Source: Roseibium sp. Sym1 | GTDB lineage: Bacteria; Pseudomonadota; Alphaproteobacteria; Rhizobiales; Stappiaceae | Reading direction: 5' to 3' | NCBI RefSeq assembly: GCF_027359675.1 | Contig: NZ_CP114786.1 | Span: 3,446,501-3,510,500 of the forward strand | DNA: 64,000 bases | Shown: in pieces, positions 17,214-27,447 of the stretch | Layout of the letters: each line of letters starts with the position of its first letter | How positions within the stretch are numbered: position 1 is the first letter of the stretch | Notes under the pieces: generated by a model | The model's input: only the letters and a program-made list of their open reading frames with translations | Databases searched by the model: none | What the model was told of the DNA's origin: nothing | Translations under genes and position numbers: made by a program

Positions 17214-18764
17214 TCAGCTTTGCGCAAGTCCGTCCAGAAGCGGCTGAATGTGGTCCCTGTATTTTTCAAACCGGTTGACAGCGCCGGTATAGATCGGCTG
17301 GCGGACCTGGGTCATGCTGAAGGTGAACACCTGGGCTTCGTTGCGTTCGTGCCGGCTGCAGGCGTCGTCCCAGGGAAGTCCGGCATGTTCGACCAGCGCG
17401 CGCCGCTCCGTGTCCGGATCATGCACGAGTGCCTCGTAGGACTGGTGCCTTATGTCGACCGGCAAGGCGGTCTGCCAGTGGGCCATCAGATTGCGGTAAA
17501 GACCATAATAATGGGCCAGCGATTCCTGCGACCGGTTGTAGGTGTGCCGTTCGGAAAGCGGCGTCATGTAGATCGAGACGCAGGTGTCTGCCGGGTTGCG
17601 GCTGGCATGGATGAAGGCGGCTTTCGGAAACAGCAGGGCGAGCAGCCAGAGATGTTCGAAATTCTGCGGCAGCTTGTCGACGACGCGCGCGTTTTTCCTG
17701 CCATAGGTTTCCAGAACGGCGAGATATTTGCGGCCGATCTTGTGGGCATCCTTTTTCCCGAGGTTCAAGGCGGCCGTGAAAAAGGCTTCGTCCCTTTCGG
17801 GGCCGCACAGGGCCGTCACCTGGTTCTCGAAGAAGGACAGTTCGCCGGCGCCGGCCGTCTTCGGATGGGCGGAGAGGATGGATTCCACGAGGCTCGTGCC
17901 CGAGCGGGGCATGCCGAAGACAAAGACCGGGCGGTCGCTCGACAGGGCGAAATCCTTGCGGCTTGCAAAGAAATCCGGCGTGAAGACGTCCTGAAACCTG
18001 TTGAAGAAGGCCTCCTCACGAGCGGCGTCATAGGGGCCGTAGAGATTCGAGCGGTGGGTGTCCAGAAAATGGAAGGCCCTCGGGTAGTCGCCCGCGTCAT
18101 CGCAGATCTTTCCGGCCGTGAAGGCAAGCTGGGCGCGGTCCGTTCGCGGGATCGGTGTGTTCGGGTCGCCCAGCAGGGCGTCAATGCGCTCCAGGGCCTT
18201 CTTCTTGAGGTCCTCTTCCGGGATATCCCGCGCACTGATCAGGACCGACGGATCGTCCGGGGCGAGTTCGAACGCCTTGCGGAAGTGCCGCCCGGCTTCT
18301 GCCATGTCCCCGACAGAAATTTTCAAGCGGGACAGGGCAAGATGGCATCCCGCGGAGGCGGGATTGAGCCTGAGGGCGTTTTCATAGGCATGTTCGGCCA
18401 TGACCGGCCGGCGCGACCGGGCGTAGGCATCACCGAGGATGCGATGTGCGAATTCGGATTTGGGGTCGAGCGCTGTGGCCTTGCGGGCATGCGGCAGGGC
18501 CTCTTCCGGGCGGGAGGCGGCAATGCAGGCATCGGCAAGGGTCGCGAAAACTTGCGCTTCCTTCTTGGCCACCTTGGCGGCGGCCTGAAGATGGTCGATC
18601 GCCGTTCCAGGCTGGCCCATCGACAGAAACACCATGCCGAGCCAGTAATTGACCTGCGGGTCCTTCGGGTTGGCCGCCTTCAGGTCCGTAAGGATATCGA
18701 GCGCCATGCCGAAATCGCCGGTCTCGATGCATTTCAGCGCTTCACCCAGTGAACTTGGAAACAT
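17214..18764 (-). CDS. TPR-sulfotransferase fusion protein
   Basis: 516 aa. The N-terminal half has five to six tetratricopeptide repeats (residues about 5-190). The C-terminal half is a P-loop sulfotransferase with the PAPS 5'-phosphosulfate loop FVFGMPRSGTSLVESILSAH and the 3'-phosphate region ASRNPADTCVSIYM. Such proteins transfer sulfate from PAPS to protein, lipid or glycan acceptors; the acceptor here is unknown. Start at ATG 18764. It lies 23 bases after uvrC on the same strand and may share its transcript. Confidence 0.88.
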   Translation of the reverse strand: MFPSSLGEALKCIETGDFGMALDILTDLKAANPKDPQVNYWLGMVFLSMGQPGTAIDHLQAAAKVAKKEAQVFATLADACIAASRPEEALPHARKATALDPKSEFAHRILGDAYARSRRPVMAEHAYENALRLNPASAGCHLALSRLKISVGDMAEAGRHFRKAFELAPDDPSVLISARDIPEEDLKKKALERIDALLGDPNTPIPRTDRAQLAFTAGKICDDAGDYPRAFHFLDTHRSNLYGPYDAAREEAFFNRFQDVFTPDFFASRKDFALSSDRPVFVFGMPRSGTSLVESILSAHPKTAGAGELSFFENQVTALCGPERDEAFFTAALNLGKKDAHKIGRKYLAVLETYGRKNARVVDKLPQNFEHLWLLALLFPKAAFIHASRNPADTCVSIYMTPLSERHTYNRSQESLAHYYGLYRNLMAHWQTALPVDIRHQSYEALVHDPDTERRALVEHAGLPWDDACSRHERNEAQVFTFSMTQVRQPIYTGAVNRFEKYRDHIQPLLDGLAQS

Positions 18765-18787
18765 GTCGGCTCCGGTGTGAGACAAGA

Positions 18788-20773
18788 TCACTCGTGGAAA
18801 TGGTCGTAGACCAGTTTGGCAATGGCCTCGGAAATGCCGGGAACGGCGGCCAGATCGTCGACGCCTGCCTTCGATACGGCCTTGGCGGTGCCGAAATGGT
18901 TGAGCAGGGCCTTCTTGCGGGTCGGACCGATGCCGGCGATTTCGTCCAGCGGGTTGCGGACGATGTCCTTCTTGCGCCGGGCCCGGTGGCTGCCGATGGC
19001 GAAACGGTGGGCCTCGTCGCGCAGTCTCTGGACAAAATAGAGGACCGGATCGCGCTCCGGCAGCATGAAGGATTGCCGGCCGGGAATGAAGAATTTCTCG
19101 CGGCCCGCATCCCGGTCCGGCCCCTTGGCGATGCCCACCAGGGGCACGTCGGTGATGCCGAGTTCCTCGAGCGTTTCTCGTGCGGCGGTCAACTGCCCCT
19201 GGCCGCCGTCGATCAGGACAAGGTCGGGCCATGCCGGCATGTCCGTGGCGGCTGCCACGTCTGCCCCAGTGCCGTCTGTGTCGTCGGCGTCCGGGTCTCC
19301 GGCTTCCCCGCCAGAGGCGGGCTCCGGGGAGCGGGCGTGTTCCTTCAAGAGCCGTGAGAAGCGCCGCGTCAGCACTTCGCGCATCATGCCGTAATCGTCG
19401 CCCGGGACGAGGTCCTCGGACTTGATGTTGAACTTGCGGTACTGGCCCTTGGTGAAGCCTTCAATTCCGGCAACGATCATGCCGCCGACCGCGTTGGTGC
19501 CCATGATGTGGGAGTTGTCATAGACCTCGATCCGGCGCGGCGGCGCGGCAAGGTCGAAGGCCTCGGCAACGCCCTTGAGAAGGCGGGCCTGACTGGAGGT
19601 CTCCGCGAGCCGGCGGCCAAGTGCTTCGCGTGCGTTCGTGAGCGCGTGGTCCACCAGTTCCTTCTTCTCGCCGCGTTTGGGCCTCGAGACCTCCACCTTG
19701 CGGCCGGCCCGTTCGCTCAGGGCCTCGGCGAGCAGGTCCTGCTCCGCGAGTTCGTGGGACAGCAGGATCTGCCTTGGCGAAGGTTTGTCGTCGTAGAACT
19801 GGGCCAGGAAGCTTTCCAGAATGTCGGCTTCCTCAAGCGATTTGTCCGCCTTGGGAAAATAGGCCCGGTTGCCCCAGTTCTGCCCGGTCCGGAAAAAGAA
19901 CACCTGGACACAGGTCTGGCCGCCCTCCTGGTGGATTGCAAAGACATCGGCCTCCTCGACCGACTGCGGATTGATGCCCTGATGGGCCTGGATGTGCGAC
20001 AGGGCGGACAGGCGGTCACGATAGATGGCGGCGCGTTCGAATTCCAGATCGGCCGAGGCCGTTTCCATCTGTTCGGCGAGCTGCTTCTTGATCAGCTGGC
20101 TGCGGCCGGACAGGAACGCCTTGGCCTCGGAGACGAGCCCGGCATAATCCTCCGGATCGATCTCGCCGGTGCAAGGGCCGGCGCAGCGCTTGATCTGGTA
20201 TTGAAGGCAGGGCCGTGTGCGGTTCTCGTAATAGCTGTCCGAACAGGTCCGGATGAGGAAGGCTTTTTGCAGGGCGTTGATCGTCCGGTCCACCGCGCCG
20301 GCCGAGGCGAAGGGTCCGAAATAGGCGCCCTTGCGCTTGCGGGCACCGCGGTGCTTGACGATGGCCGGGGAGGCATGGTCGCCGGTGACCAGGATATAGG
20401 GAAACGACTTGTCGTCGCGCAACAGCACATTGAAGCGCGGGCGCAGGCGCTTGATCAGGTTGGCTTCCAGCAGCAGGGCTTCGGGTTCGGTCTGGGTGAC
20501 GACGAATTCCATTGCCGCCGTTGCCAGGATCATGCGGATGATCCGGTTCGACTGGCCCTGAAGCCTGGTGTAGCTGGTCACCCGCTTCTTGAGGCTGCGG
20601 GCCTTGCCGACATAGAGGACCTCACCGTTCTCGTCGAGCATGCGGTAGACGCCCGGCCCGTTGGGCAGGCGCTTGACCTCGTCGGCGATGACATCGACGC
20701 CCTTGCGCACGGCACGGGGGTCTTCCCCGTCCTTCGGGGCATCTTCATGTCGGGAATCAGCGGTGTCCTGCAT
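18788..20773 (-). CDS. uvrC: Excinuclease ABC subunit C
   Basis: Nucleotide-excision repair nuclease of 661 aa that makes the two incisions around a UvrB-bound lesion. The N-terminal GIY-YIG domain is [20 protein letters not shown]; a UVR motif lies mid-protein; the C-terminal RNase H-like nuclease starts near [20 protein letters not shown] and [10 protein letters not shown]. The end carries two helix-hairpin-helix motifs ([17 protein letters not shown]). An acidic low-complexity insert is seen near [14 protein letters not shown]. Partner uvrB lies 36 kb away in this window. Confidence 0.97.
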   Translation of the reverse strand: MQDTADSRHEDAPKDGEDPRAVRKGVDVIADEVKRLPNGPGVYRMLDENGEVLYVGKARSLKKRVTSYTRLQGQSNRIIRMILATAAMEFVVTQTEPEALLLEANLIKRLRPRFNVLLRDDKSFPYILVTGDHASPAIVKHRGARKRKGAYFGPFASAGAVDRTINALQKAFLIRTCSDSYYENRTRPCLQYQIKRCAGPCTGEIDPEDYAGLVSEAKAFLSGRSQLIKKQLAEQMETASADLEFERAAIYRDRLSALSHIQAHQGINPQSVEEADVFAIHQEGGQTCVQVFFFRTGQNWGNRAYFPKADKSLEEADILESFLAQFYDDKPSPRQILLSHELAEQDLLAEALSERAGRKVEVSRPKRGEKKELVDHALTNAREALGRRLAETSSQARLLKGVAEAFDLAAPPRRIEVYDNSHIMGTNAVGGMIVAGIEGFTKGQYRKFNIKSEDLVPGDDYGMMREVLTRRFSRLLKEHARSPEPASGGEAGDPDADDTDGTGADVAAATDMPAWPDLVLIDGGQGQLTAARETLEELGITDVPLVGIAKGPDRDAGREKFFIPGRQSFMLPERDPVLYFVQRLRDEAHRFAIGSHRARRKKDIVRNPLDEIAGIGPTRKKALLNHFGTAKAVSKAGVDDLAAVPGISEAIAKLVYDHFHE

Positions 20774-20841
20774 GCCAGCTATTTAAGCGCCAATCGGCTT
20801 TCAGGAAAGGGGCAGGTTGCCGCCGGCTGCCCGGATCCGAT

Positions 20842-21861
20842 TCAGGCGGTATGGCCGAGCATGTAGACGGTGGCGATGTAAAGCGCATAGGCGGCGGTCA
20901 TGGCAAAACCGGAGATACGGCCGAGACAGACGCGGAAACCGGCCAGCGCCGTCAGCAGGAGTGCGCAGGCCAGCATGACCCAGATGTCCAGCTTCAGCAC
21001 CTCCTGGGGCACATCGATCGGGACGACGACAGCCGTGATCCCGATAATGGCGAGCAGGTTGAAGATGTTCGAGCCGATGACGTTGCCGATGGCGACCGCA
21101 CCGTGCTGGCGGATTGCCGCCATCACGGTGGTGGCCAGTTCGGGAAGAGACGTGCCGAGGGCGATGACCGTCAGACCGATGACGGCTTCGCTGACACCCC
21201 AGGCCGTGGCGATGGAGGTTGCGCCGGAGATCGTGAAATGCGCGCCGAGCGGCAGTCCGACAAGTCCCAGACCGATATAGACCAGAGCGATCCAGATGGA
21301 ATCGGGAACGTCCTCGACTTCGTCCAGGCCGTCGTCTCCATCACTGTCGCAGCTGATCGCGGCGACATCCGCGCCTGCGGCCGCCGCGGCAATGGCTTTC
21401 TGCTCCTTGCGGTGCTTCTGGGCAACCATTGTCGAGGCCCCCAAGAATATGCCGAGCAGAACCAGAAGGACAAGGCCGGCCGGCAAGCCGATCGGGGTGA
21501 AAAAACACAGGCCGATAAAGACAAAGGTCACGGCCACCATGTAGAGCGCGTTGCGTGTTGCGCCTGCTTCACCGCAGGGCGTTGCCGCGATCAGGGCGGG
21601 CATGCCCAGGACCAGCAGAACATTGGCGATGTTCGATCCGACGACATTGCCGATGGCGATTCCGCCGGCACCCTCGAGGGCCGCCTTCAGGGAGATAACC
21701 AGTTCCGGGGCTGAAGTGCCGAAAGCTACAATGGTCAAGCCGATGACAAGATTGGGAATTCCAAGACGCTGCGCGACTCCGACCGAACCTCTGACAAGGA
21801 CATCGCCGGCAATAATCAGCACAACAAGTCCGCCTGCGAGGCTTATGTAGTCAAACAGCAT
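20842..21861 (-). CDS. Calcium/sodium antiporter (CaCA family)
   Basis: Membrane exchanger of 339 aa with two inverted halves of five helices. Each half has the ion-binding alpha repeat: AFGTSAPELVISLKAALEG and ALGTSLPELATTVMAAI. The linker between halves is cytoplasmic and acidic (DSDGDDGLDEVEDVPDS), which may sense calcium; this is inferred. Length is typical of YrbG-like prokaryotic exchangers. Confidence 0.92.
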   Translation of the reverse strand: MLFDYISLAGGLVVLIIAGDVLVRGSVGVAQRLGIPNLVIGLTIVAFGTSAPELVISLKAALEGAGGIAIGNVVGSNIANVLLVLGMPALIAATPCGEAGATRNALYMVAVTFVFIGLCFFTPIGLPAGLVLLVLLGIFLGASTMVAQKHRKEQKAIAAAAAGADVAAISCDSDGDDGLDEVEDVPDSIWIALVYIGLGLVGLPLGAHFTISGATSIATAWGVSEAVIGLTVIALGTSLPELATTVMAAIRQHGAVAIGNVIGSNIFNLLAIIGITAVVVPIDVPQEVLKLDIWVMLACALLLTALAGFRVCLGRISGFAMTAAYALYIATVYMLGHTA

Positions 21862-22228
21862 TTATGAGTTCCGGTTCCGGTCTGATGTGGTCGGTGTGCA
21901 CGGCGTATGGCTGGTGCCCCAACTCCTGTTGGGCGCCTTATACGCAATAGATTGGTTCGGGGAAAGCCGGTGACAAGGATCTTTCCTAGCGCCAGATGGC
22001 GACGCCGAATGCAAATTGCAATGGCCTTAACGGGCTATTCAACCTGCCAGAATGTTGCCGTCATTGGTCACCAAATCTCCCAAGTCTCAATTCCGATCCG
22101 CCACAAACGCTCTCCATATCTCCTGACAGGGGGAGAGTGAGGACGCGGCCTAGCTCGTCCGACTCGCAACTGGCCGGCGTGGAAACCGGTCAATTCAGAA
22201 TGAGTAATGTGGATCTGGAGTATCTCTC
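21862..22228. other. Intergenic region before the outer-membrane barrel gene
   Basis: 367 bp between divergent genes. It should hold both promoters. I see no convincing operator or structured RNA; GGAG about 11 bases before 22229 is the ribosome site of the barrel gene. Confidence 0.45.
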
Positions 22229-22897
22229 ATGAAACGTCTTGCACTTGCTGGCATGGCACTGACCGCCGCATCGGCCGCAACCGCGCCGGTGCTCGCAGCG
22301 GATCTGCCGCAGTCTCCGGCACCGGCCTATGAGGCGGTTCCGGCTCCGCAGCAGAGCATTGACTGGACCGGCATCTATGTCGGTGGCAATCTCGGCTGGA
22401 ATTTCGGTCATTTCGACAATCAGTCGGGTGGCACCAGCCTGAGCACCAGTGCCAATGGTTTTGGTGGCGGCCTTTACACGGGCTACAATTTCCAGGTGAC
22501 GCCGAATGTTGTTGTCGGCGCGGAAGCCGATTTCAGCCTCACGGACCTGCAGGAATCACGCACCAATGGCGGCATCAACGTGGAATCCAAGTCTGACTGG
22601 AATTCCAATATCCGCGCACGCGTCGGCTACAGCTTCGACCGTTATCTGGTCTATGGTGCCGGTGGTCTGGCGCTGGCCGATCTGGAGCTTTCCGGGAATG
22701 GCGATAGTGACAGCAAGACCGCGCTCGGCTGGACCGCGGGTGCCGGCGGCGAAGCGGCGATCACCGACAATCTCAGCGCCCGCCTGGAATATGTCTACCA
22801 GGATTTCGGCAGCCAGGACTTCAACCTGAACGGAACCGGGGTCAGCTCCGAGTTCAACAATTCCCAGATTCGCATGGGTCTCGGTTACAAGTTCTGA
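22229..22897 (+). CDS. Outer-membrane beta-barrel protein (Omp25/Omp31 type)
   Basis: 222 aa with a signal peptide cut near VLAADLPQ. An opening WTGIYVGGNLGWNFG and alternating aromatic strands (YTGYNFQVTPNVVVGAEADF, RARVGYSFDRYLVYGAGGLA) end with the barrel signature MGLGYKF. This is the 8-stranded small porin-like family common as major surface proteins in Hyphomicrobiales. Monocistronic with its own strong terminator. Confidence 0.93.
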   Translation: MKRLALAGMALTAASAATAPVLAADLPQSPAPAYEAVPAPQQSIDWTGIYVGGNLGWNFGHFDNQSGGTSLSTSANGFGGGLYTGYNFQVTPNVVVGAEADFSLTDLQESRTNGGINVESKSDWNSNIRARVGYSFDRYLVYGAGGLALADLELSGNGDSDSKTALGWTAGAGGEAAITDNLSARLEYVYQDFGSQDFNLNGTGVSSEFNNSQIRMGLGYKF

Positions 22898-22923
22898 CCG
22901 GTTCCCGGGATCATCGGAAAACG

Positions 22924-22955
22924 GGCCCGGCACCTCAGGTGCCGGGCCTTTTTTC
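22924..22955 (+). terminator. Terminator after the beta-barrel gene
   Basis: GCCCGGCACCT pairs with AGGTGCCGGGC around a short CA centre, followed by six or more T residues. Confidence 0.92.
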
Positions 22956-22994
22956 AGTCAATCCGCATGGAACCCTGAAATCGGCAACGGCCCA

Positions 22995-24587
22995 TCACAG
23001 GAAGACCGAAACAAGATTGGGCCAGGACAACAGCACCAGCAGAGCCAGCAGTTGAATGCCGATGAAGGGCAGAAACCCCTTGAAAATGTCGGTCAGCGAA
23101 ATGTGGGCAGGAGCGACCGACTTCAGGTAGAAGGCGGCGGGGCCGAAGGGGGGCGACAGAAAGCTGACCTGCATGTTCATGGTGAAGACAACACCGAACC
23201 AGATTGCGACATGCCTTGGGTCCACCTGGCCGAAGAAACCGAGTTCATCGGCCGGCAATGCCATGACGATCGGCAGGAAAACGGGCATGATCAGCAGAAC
23301 GATGCCGACCCAGTCCATGAACATGCCCATGATCAGGAACACAAGCATCATCACGAGGATGATGCCCATTGTCGGCAGCTCGGCTCCCACGATCAGATTG
23401 GCCACATAGGTCGGTCCGCCGACAAGCGTGTATGCGGACGCCAGGGCTGCCGCGCCGATGGTCACCCAGATGATCGTTCCGGTGGACTTCATGGTGCGCA
23501 TCAGGGAATCGACCAGAACGTCGGTGCTCATTTCTCCCCGCAGGAGCGAAATCACGAACACCGCGATCACGCCCATGGCCGCGGCTTCGGTGATGCCGGT
23601 GATGCCGCCATAGATCGATCCCAGAACAACGCCGATAACGACGAGGGGAGCAACGAGCCCCTTGCCCATCTGCCATCCCCGGCGGATGGTCTCCCGACCG
23701 AAGCCGAAGACCGTCAACGCGAAACCGATCACCAAGACGCCGGCCTGATACGGAAGATCCGACACCATGCCCCAGAGTATCGGGTCGACGCCCTCCTTGA
23801 CGGCATTTGCACCGGTCGCCGTGAAAAACAGCGTGCGGACAAGAAGCACGGCCGTGGTCGCAACAATGATCACCGTCAGGAAACCGGCAAACAGCTTCGC
23901 CTTTTCCCAGCCAGGCGGATCGTCGGGGTTCGGGGCGGGGAGTGGGGCCTGGTCCGGGTTCAAACGCGTTCGCACAACGATATAGACCAGGAAGAAGGAC
24001 GCGAGCATGAAACCCGGCAGAAAGGACGCGGTAAACAGCGACTTGATCGAGGTTTCCGTGACCAGGCCGTAGAAAATCAGCACGATGGACGGGGGGATCA
24101 TGGTGCCGAGCGAACCGCTGGCGCATATCGTGCCGATCGCGAGGTTCTGGTTGTAGCCAAGGCGGAGCATCTGCGGCAGTGCGATCAGGCCCAGAAGCAC
24201 GACCTCGCCGCCGATGATGCCGGACATGGCCGCCATGATCACGGCCATGATCGACGTCACGATGGCAATGCCGCCCCGGGTCCGGCTCAGCCAGACATTG
24301 AGCGAGGAGTACATGTCCTTGGCGATGCCGCTGCGTTCCAGAAGGGCGGCCATGAAGATGAACAGCGGTATCGAGATCAGGACGTAATTCGTCATTTGCC
24401 GGTAGATCGCCTGACCGAGGACGGCAAGCGGTCCTCGTCCGAAGTCCCGGAAAAGCAGGTCCGGCCCGAATTTCATCAGGAGAACCGCACCTGCGAGCGT
24501 CGCCGAGGCGAAGCCCAGCGGCATGCCCAGGGCGAGCAGGAGAAACAGGCCCAGCAGCAGGAGAAGAGAAATGGTTCCGATGTCCAT
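22995..24587 (-). CDS. TRAP transporter large permease, long form
   Basis: DctM-type permease of 530 aa, about 100 residues longer than the copy at 13792. It has two extra helices and a hydrophilic loop in the middle (around NPDQAPLPAPNPDDPPGWEK). Family signatures are CASGSLGTMIPPSIVLIFYG and VSFLSPPFGPAAFYLK. Last gene of an operon read binding protein, small permease, large permease. Substrate likely a sugar acid or other carboxylate, judged from the neighbouring dehydratase. Confidence 0.92.
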   Translation of the reverse strand: MDIGTISLLLLLGLFLLLALGMPLGFASATLAGAVLLMKFGPDLLFRDFGRGPLAVLGQAIYRQMTNYVLISIPLFIFMAALLERSGIAKDMYSSLNVWLSRTRGGIAIVTSIMAVIMAAMSGIIGGEVVLLGLIALPQMLRLGYNQNLAIGTICASGSLGTMIPPSIVLIFYGLVTETSIKSLFTASFLPGFMLASFFLVYIVVRTRLNPDQAPLPAPNPDDPPGWEKAKLFAGFLTVIIVATTAVLLVRTLFFTATGANAVKEGVDPILWGMVSDLPYQAGVLVIGFALTVFGFGRETIRRGWQMGKGLVAPLVVIGVVLGSIYGGITGITEAAAMGVIAVFVISLLRGEMSTDVLVDSLMRTMKSTGTIIWVTIGAAALASAYTLVGGPTYVANLIVGAELPTMGIILVMMLVFLIMGMFMDWVGIVLLIMPVFLPIVMALPADELGFFGQVDPRHVAIWFGVVFTMNMQVSFLSPPFGPAAFYLKSVAPAHISLTDIFKGFLPFIGIQLLALLVLLSWPNLVSVFL

Positions 24588-24591
24588 CCTG

Positions 24592-25404
24592 CTAGTCCCC
24601 GATGTTCTTGCGTATGAGTTCGATCTCGTGAGCGTCGATATCGTCCACCGGCAGGTGAACTTCCGGTTGCTTGTTCCAGTCGGCCAGAAGGTTCGAAAGC
24701 GCCTGAACGGCGACCAGGAGTACGATGATCAGGATGGCGGGCTTGATGGTGGCCGGAATCGGCGGGTCCCAGGCGGTGCCGAAGGTTTCCCAACGGAAGA
24801 ACTTGGCGACTGCCTCGTTGTATCCGCCCCAGATCAGGAGGAGGGTGAAGGCCCAGATCAGGAGCACGGACAGAATGTCGGACAGCTTCTGGAGCCAGCG
24901 GGGGAACAGGTCATAGATGATGAAAATGCGGATGTGACTGCGCTGCTGCATGGCGTAGAGGCCGGAGAAGAGGAAGACGAACCCGGCGATCCACAGGGAC
25001 AATTCGTTCGCCCACAGTGTCGGCTTTTCGAACACGTAACGGGACACGACCTCTAAAAACATGACGAGGACGATGCCGGCGGTCGCCAGCATGGACAGGC
25101 GCGCGCATACAAGGCTGACGATGTCGAAGAAGCCGGAAGGGGCCGGTTCGATCACGCCACGCCGGTCCGACATGTAGATGCTCGCCGACAACAGGGCGAC
25201 GGCTGCCAGGACCAGGGTCCAGAGCACGGCAGGTGCGTCCCCCGGTGCGAGAAACTGTTTCATGTTGGTGTCGGAACCGAGAAACAGCGTTCCCAGGGCC
25301 AGCCAGATTGCCAGGATGCAGGTTCCGCATGCGCTGGCCCACATGATGAACTTGACCGGTTTCCTGGCGGATCCCAGCCACACGCTATCCGTTCGAGCAG
25401 CCAC
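24592..25404 (-). CDS. TRAP transporter small permease, long form
   Basis: DctQ-type subunit of 270 aa. It has an extra N-terminal part with two additional predicted helices (FIMWASACGTCILAIWLALG and ALWTLVLAAVALLSASIYM) before the usual four-helix core, which carries VVSRYVFEKPTLWANEL. GTG start. Long small subunits usually pair with long large subunits, as here. It lies four bases before the large-permease gene. Confidence 0.88.
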   Translation of the reverse strand: MAARTDSVWLGSARKPVKFIMWASACGTCILAIWLALGTLFLGSDTNMKQFLAPGDAPAVLWTLVLAAVALLSASIYMSDRRGVIEPAPSGFFDIVSLVCARLSMLATAGIVLVMFLEVVSRYVFEKPTLWANELSLWIAGFVFLFSGLYAMQQRSHIRIFIIYDLFPRWLQKLSDILSVLLIWAFTLLLIWGGYNEAVAKFFRWETFGTAWDPPIPATIKPAILIIVLLVAVQALSNLLADWNKQPEVHLPVDDIDAHEIELIRKNIGD

Positions 25405-25436
25405 GGTGCCCCCTTGCAGTGAACGTTACGGAGAGC

Positions 25437-25460
25437 AAAACGAGCCCCGTAGGGCTCGCA
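25437..25460 (-). terminator. Intercistronic hairpin after the second binding-protein gene
   Basis: CGAGCCC and GGGCTCG pair around CGTA (25441-25458); on the minus strand a T4 tract follows. It lies between the binding-protein and permease genes, the same place as the hairpin in the first TRAP operon. Confidence 0.7.
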
Positions 25461-25487
25461 GGGTCTCACTTGGGCAAATTGCGGAAC

Positions 25488-26501
25488 CTAATCGATCTTG
25501 CCGATCCGGCGCAGGAACTTGCGGTGCGCTTCGACCAGAGCCTTGGCTTCCGGTGTCTTTTCCGCCCAGCCGTCCCAGGCGCGCTGGGCGCCCGCACGGA
25601 ATTCCGCACGGTCTTCGGGGGACCAGTTGTAGAGCGTCACGCCTTTTTCGCGCAGCATGGAGGCCGCTTCCTCGTTGGCGATGTTGATCCGCATCGCGGT
25701 CTGGAGGGCAAGAGCCTGGGCGGCCGTCTCGAACATCGCCTTGATGTCGTCCGGGAAGCTGTTCCAGACGTCGAGATTGAAGGTGACGTGGTCCACCGGC
25801 ATGGAATGGAAACCCGGGTAGGTGGCATGACCGACGATGTCATAGAGGCCCAGCCCGACATTGTTGGCCAGGCTGGAGGCATCCGCCCCGTCGATGATGC
25901 CGGTTTCCAGGGACGTGAAGACTTCGGTGAAGTCGATGACGATCGGCGATGCTCCGAGTTCCGCGAAAATCTCGGTCTCCAGACCTGGAGGCGAGCGGAA
26001 CTTCCAGTCCTTCAGATCTGCGGGGCCGGCGATCGGCTTGGAAGACGACATGGATTCCTGGCCGCCGGTCCACCAGCCCACGAGGTGCATGTTGTTCGCC
26101 TCGTAGAGGGCGTTGGCAGCTTCTTCGCCCCCGCCGAAATAGTAGAAACTGTAGAGCTCCCAGGGCGTGTCGTAACCGCCCATCGGGTCCCCCACGAACT
26201 GGAAGGCCGGGTTCTTGCCGGTCAGGTAGGCACCACCATGCATCTCGCCGTCCAGGACACCGGTGGCGGCCGCGTCGAAGCCTTCGACCGTGGCGACAAC
26301 AGCAGAGGACCAGAACATCTCGATCTCGACACGTCCGCCGGACATGCGTTCGATATTGTCTATGAATTCCTGAGCCAACTGGCCTGATACGGCCTCGGCC
26401 GAGTAGTGGGTCTGCATGCGCAGGTTGAATTCGGCTGCCGATGCGGCCGTTGCAAGTCCTGCGGACAAGGTGGCGGCTGCCACCAGGCTGAAGATTTTCA
26501 T
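25488..26501 (-). CDS. TRAP transporter solute-binding protein
   Basis: Periplasmic binding protein of 337 aa with a Sec signal (MKIFSLVAAATLSAGLATAA to SAAEF). DctP-family stretches include DLKDWKFRSPPGLETEIFAE, with the substrate-contact Arg, and VTFNLDVWNSFPDDIKAMFE. Unlike the copy at 12203 it lacks a twin-arginine motif. GGGAGGAAAGAC precedes the ATG. First gene of the second TRAP operon. Confidence 0.92.
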   Translation of the reverse strand: MKIFSLVAAATLSAGLATAASAAEFNLRMQTHYSAEAVSGQLAQEFIDNIERMSGGRVEIEMFWSSAVVATVEGFDAAATGVLDGEMHGGAYLTGKNPAFQFVGDPMGGYDTPWELYSFYYFGGGEEAANALYEANNMHLVGWWTGGQESMSSSKPIAGPADLKDWKFRSPPGLETEIFAELGASPIVIDFTEVFTSLETGIIDGADASSLANNVGLGLYDIVGHATYPGFHSMPVDHVTFNLDVWNSFPDDIKAMFETAAQALALQTAMRINIANEEAASMLREKGVTLYNWSPEDRAEFRAGAQRAWDGWAEKTPEAKALVEAHRKFLRRIGKID

Positions 26502-26618
26502 GTCTTTCCTCCCTGTTTCACGACGTTCCTCCAGAGGAACAGCGGCAATTGCTGCTTTTCGCAGTCGTTGACCGGCTTGCCGCAGGAAATGGATAAAGTG
26601 GTCAAACTAATATGTCAA

Positions 26619-26655
26619 TATTTGGTATACCAAATAAGATTTGTCTGGTATGCCA
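26619..26655. promoter_or_regulatory. GntR-type operators in the TRAP-GntR divergent promoter
   Basis: TATTTGGTATACCAAATA (26619-26636) is a perfect 18-bp palindrome; TGGTATGCCA (26646-26655) is a second, one-mismatch copy. Centres are 23 bp apart. The TGGTATACCA core is typical of FadR/VanR-subfamily GntR proteins. Likely bound by the adjacent GntR regulator to control both directions. Confidence 0.85.
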
Positions 26656-26718
26656 AGTGCAAATGCCGAGCCGGGAGATTTGGTGTAGAAGCTGAAGATC
26701 CGAAACTTTTGCCGAGTA

Positions 26719-27432
26719 ATGACCGTGTCGCCGAAACAACAGACCACGACCAGTTTTCCGTCTCTTCCCCGACAGCGGCTGGGGGAGCGGATTGCAGACG
26801 TTCTTCGTCAGCAGATCCTGCTTGGGCACCTGACTCCCGGGAAGAACATTCCGGAGCGTGAAACCGCCGCCGCCCTGGGCGTCAGCCGCACTCCCTTGCG
26901 AGAAGGGCTGCTGGTTCTCGAGGCCGAAGGTCTGGTTGAAATGTCACCTTCCAAGAGCCCGGTTGTGGCAAATCCGTCCTTTGTCGAGGTGAGCCACCTG
27001 CTGCTGGTGCAGTCCGCGCTGGAGGGACTGGCGGGCGAGTGTGCCTGCGAGGAGGCAACCCAGCAGGAAATCGACGAGATCGAAGCCAAGCACCAGATGA
27101 TGCTCGCCAATGTGCAGGAACCCGACCAGATCAAGTTTTTCCAGATCGACATGTCGTTTCACGAAGCGATTGTCGCGGCGACCAAGAACCCGTCGCTGAT
27201 CAAGACCCACAGGCAGTACCACTCGCGCCTGTGGCGCGTCCGTTTTCTGTCCGCAAGGCATCGGGCCGCCCGCGACAAGGCAATGATCGACCATGGCCGG
27301 ATCGTCGAGGGGCTGAAACAGCGCGACAAGGAGCGGGTATCACTGGAGATGAAAGATCATCTGCGGCGCGCCATAGACAACATCAGGATCGTGTTTGCCG
27401 AGGAAGAGACATCCAAGGCGTCCGGCGAATGA
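26719..27432 (+). CDS. GntR-family regulator, FadR/FCD subfamily
   Basis: 237 aa. The N-terminal winged helix reads LGERIADVLRQQILLGHLTP followed by ERETAAALGVSRTPLREGL. The C-terminal FCD all-helical ligand domain has the metal-site pattern Asp...His (IDMSFHEAIVAATKNP) and later His residues. It probably represses the divergent TRAP operon and the downstream dehydratase genes until the imported sugar acid binds. The start lacks a clear ribosome site. Confidence 0.9.
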   Translation: MTVSPKQQTTTSFPSLPRQRLGERIADVLRQQILLGHLTPGKNIPERETAAALGVSRTPLREGLLVLEAEGLVEMSPSKSPVVANPSFVEVSHLLLVQSALEGLAGECACEEATQQEIDEIEAKHQMMLANVQEPDQIKFFQIDMSFHEAIVAATKNPSLIKTHRQYHSRLWRVRFLSARHRAARDKAMIDHGRIVEGLKQRDKERVSLEMKDHLRRAIDNIRIVFAEEETSKASGE

Positions 27433-27447
27433 CAGGGGCAACAGGCA

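Noticed and set aside
23052..24617. 521-codon open frame antisense to the TRAP large permease
   Set aside because: His/Asp/Arg-rich mirror of hydrophobic codons; no ribosome site or domain.
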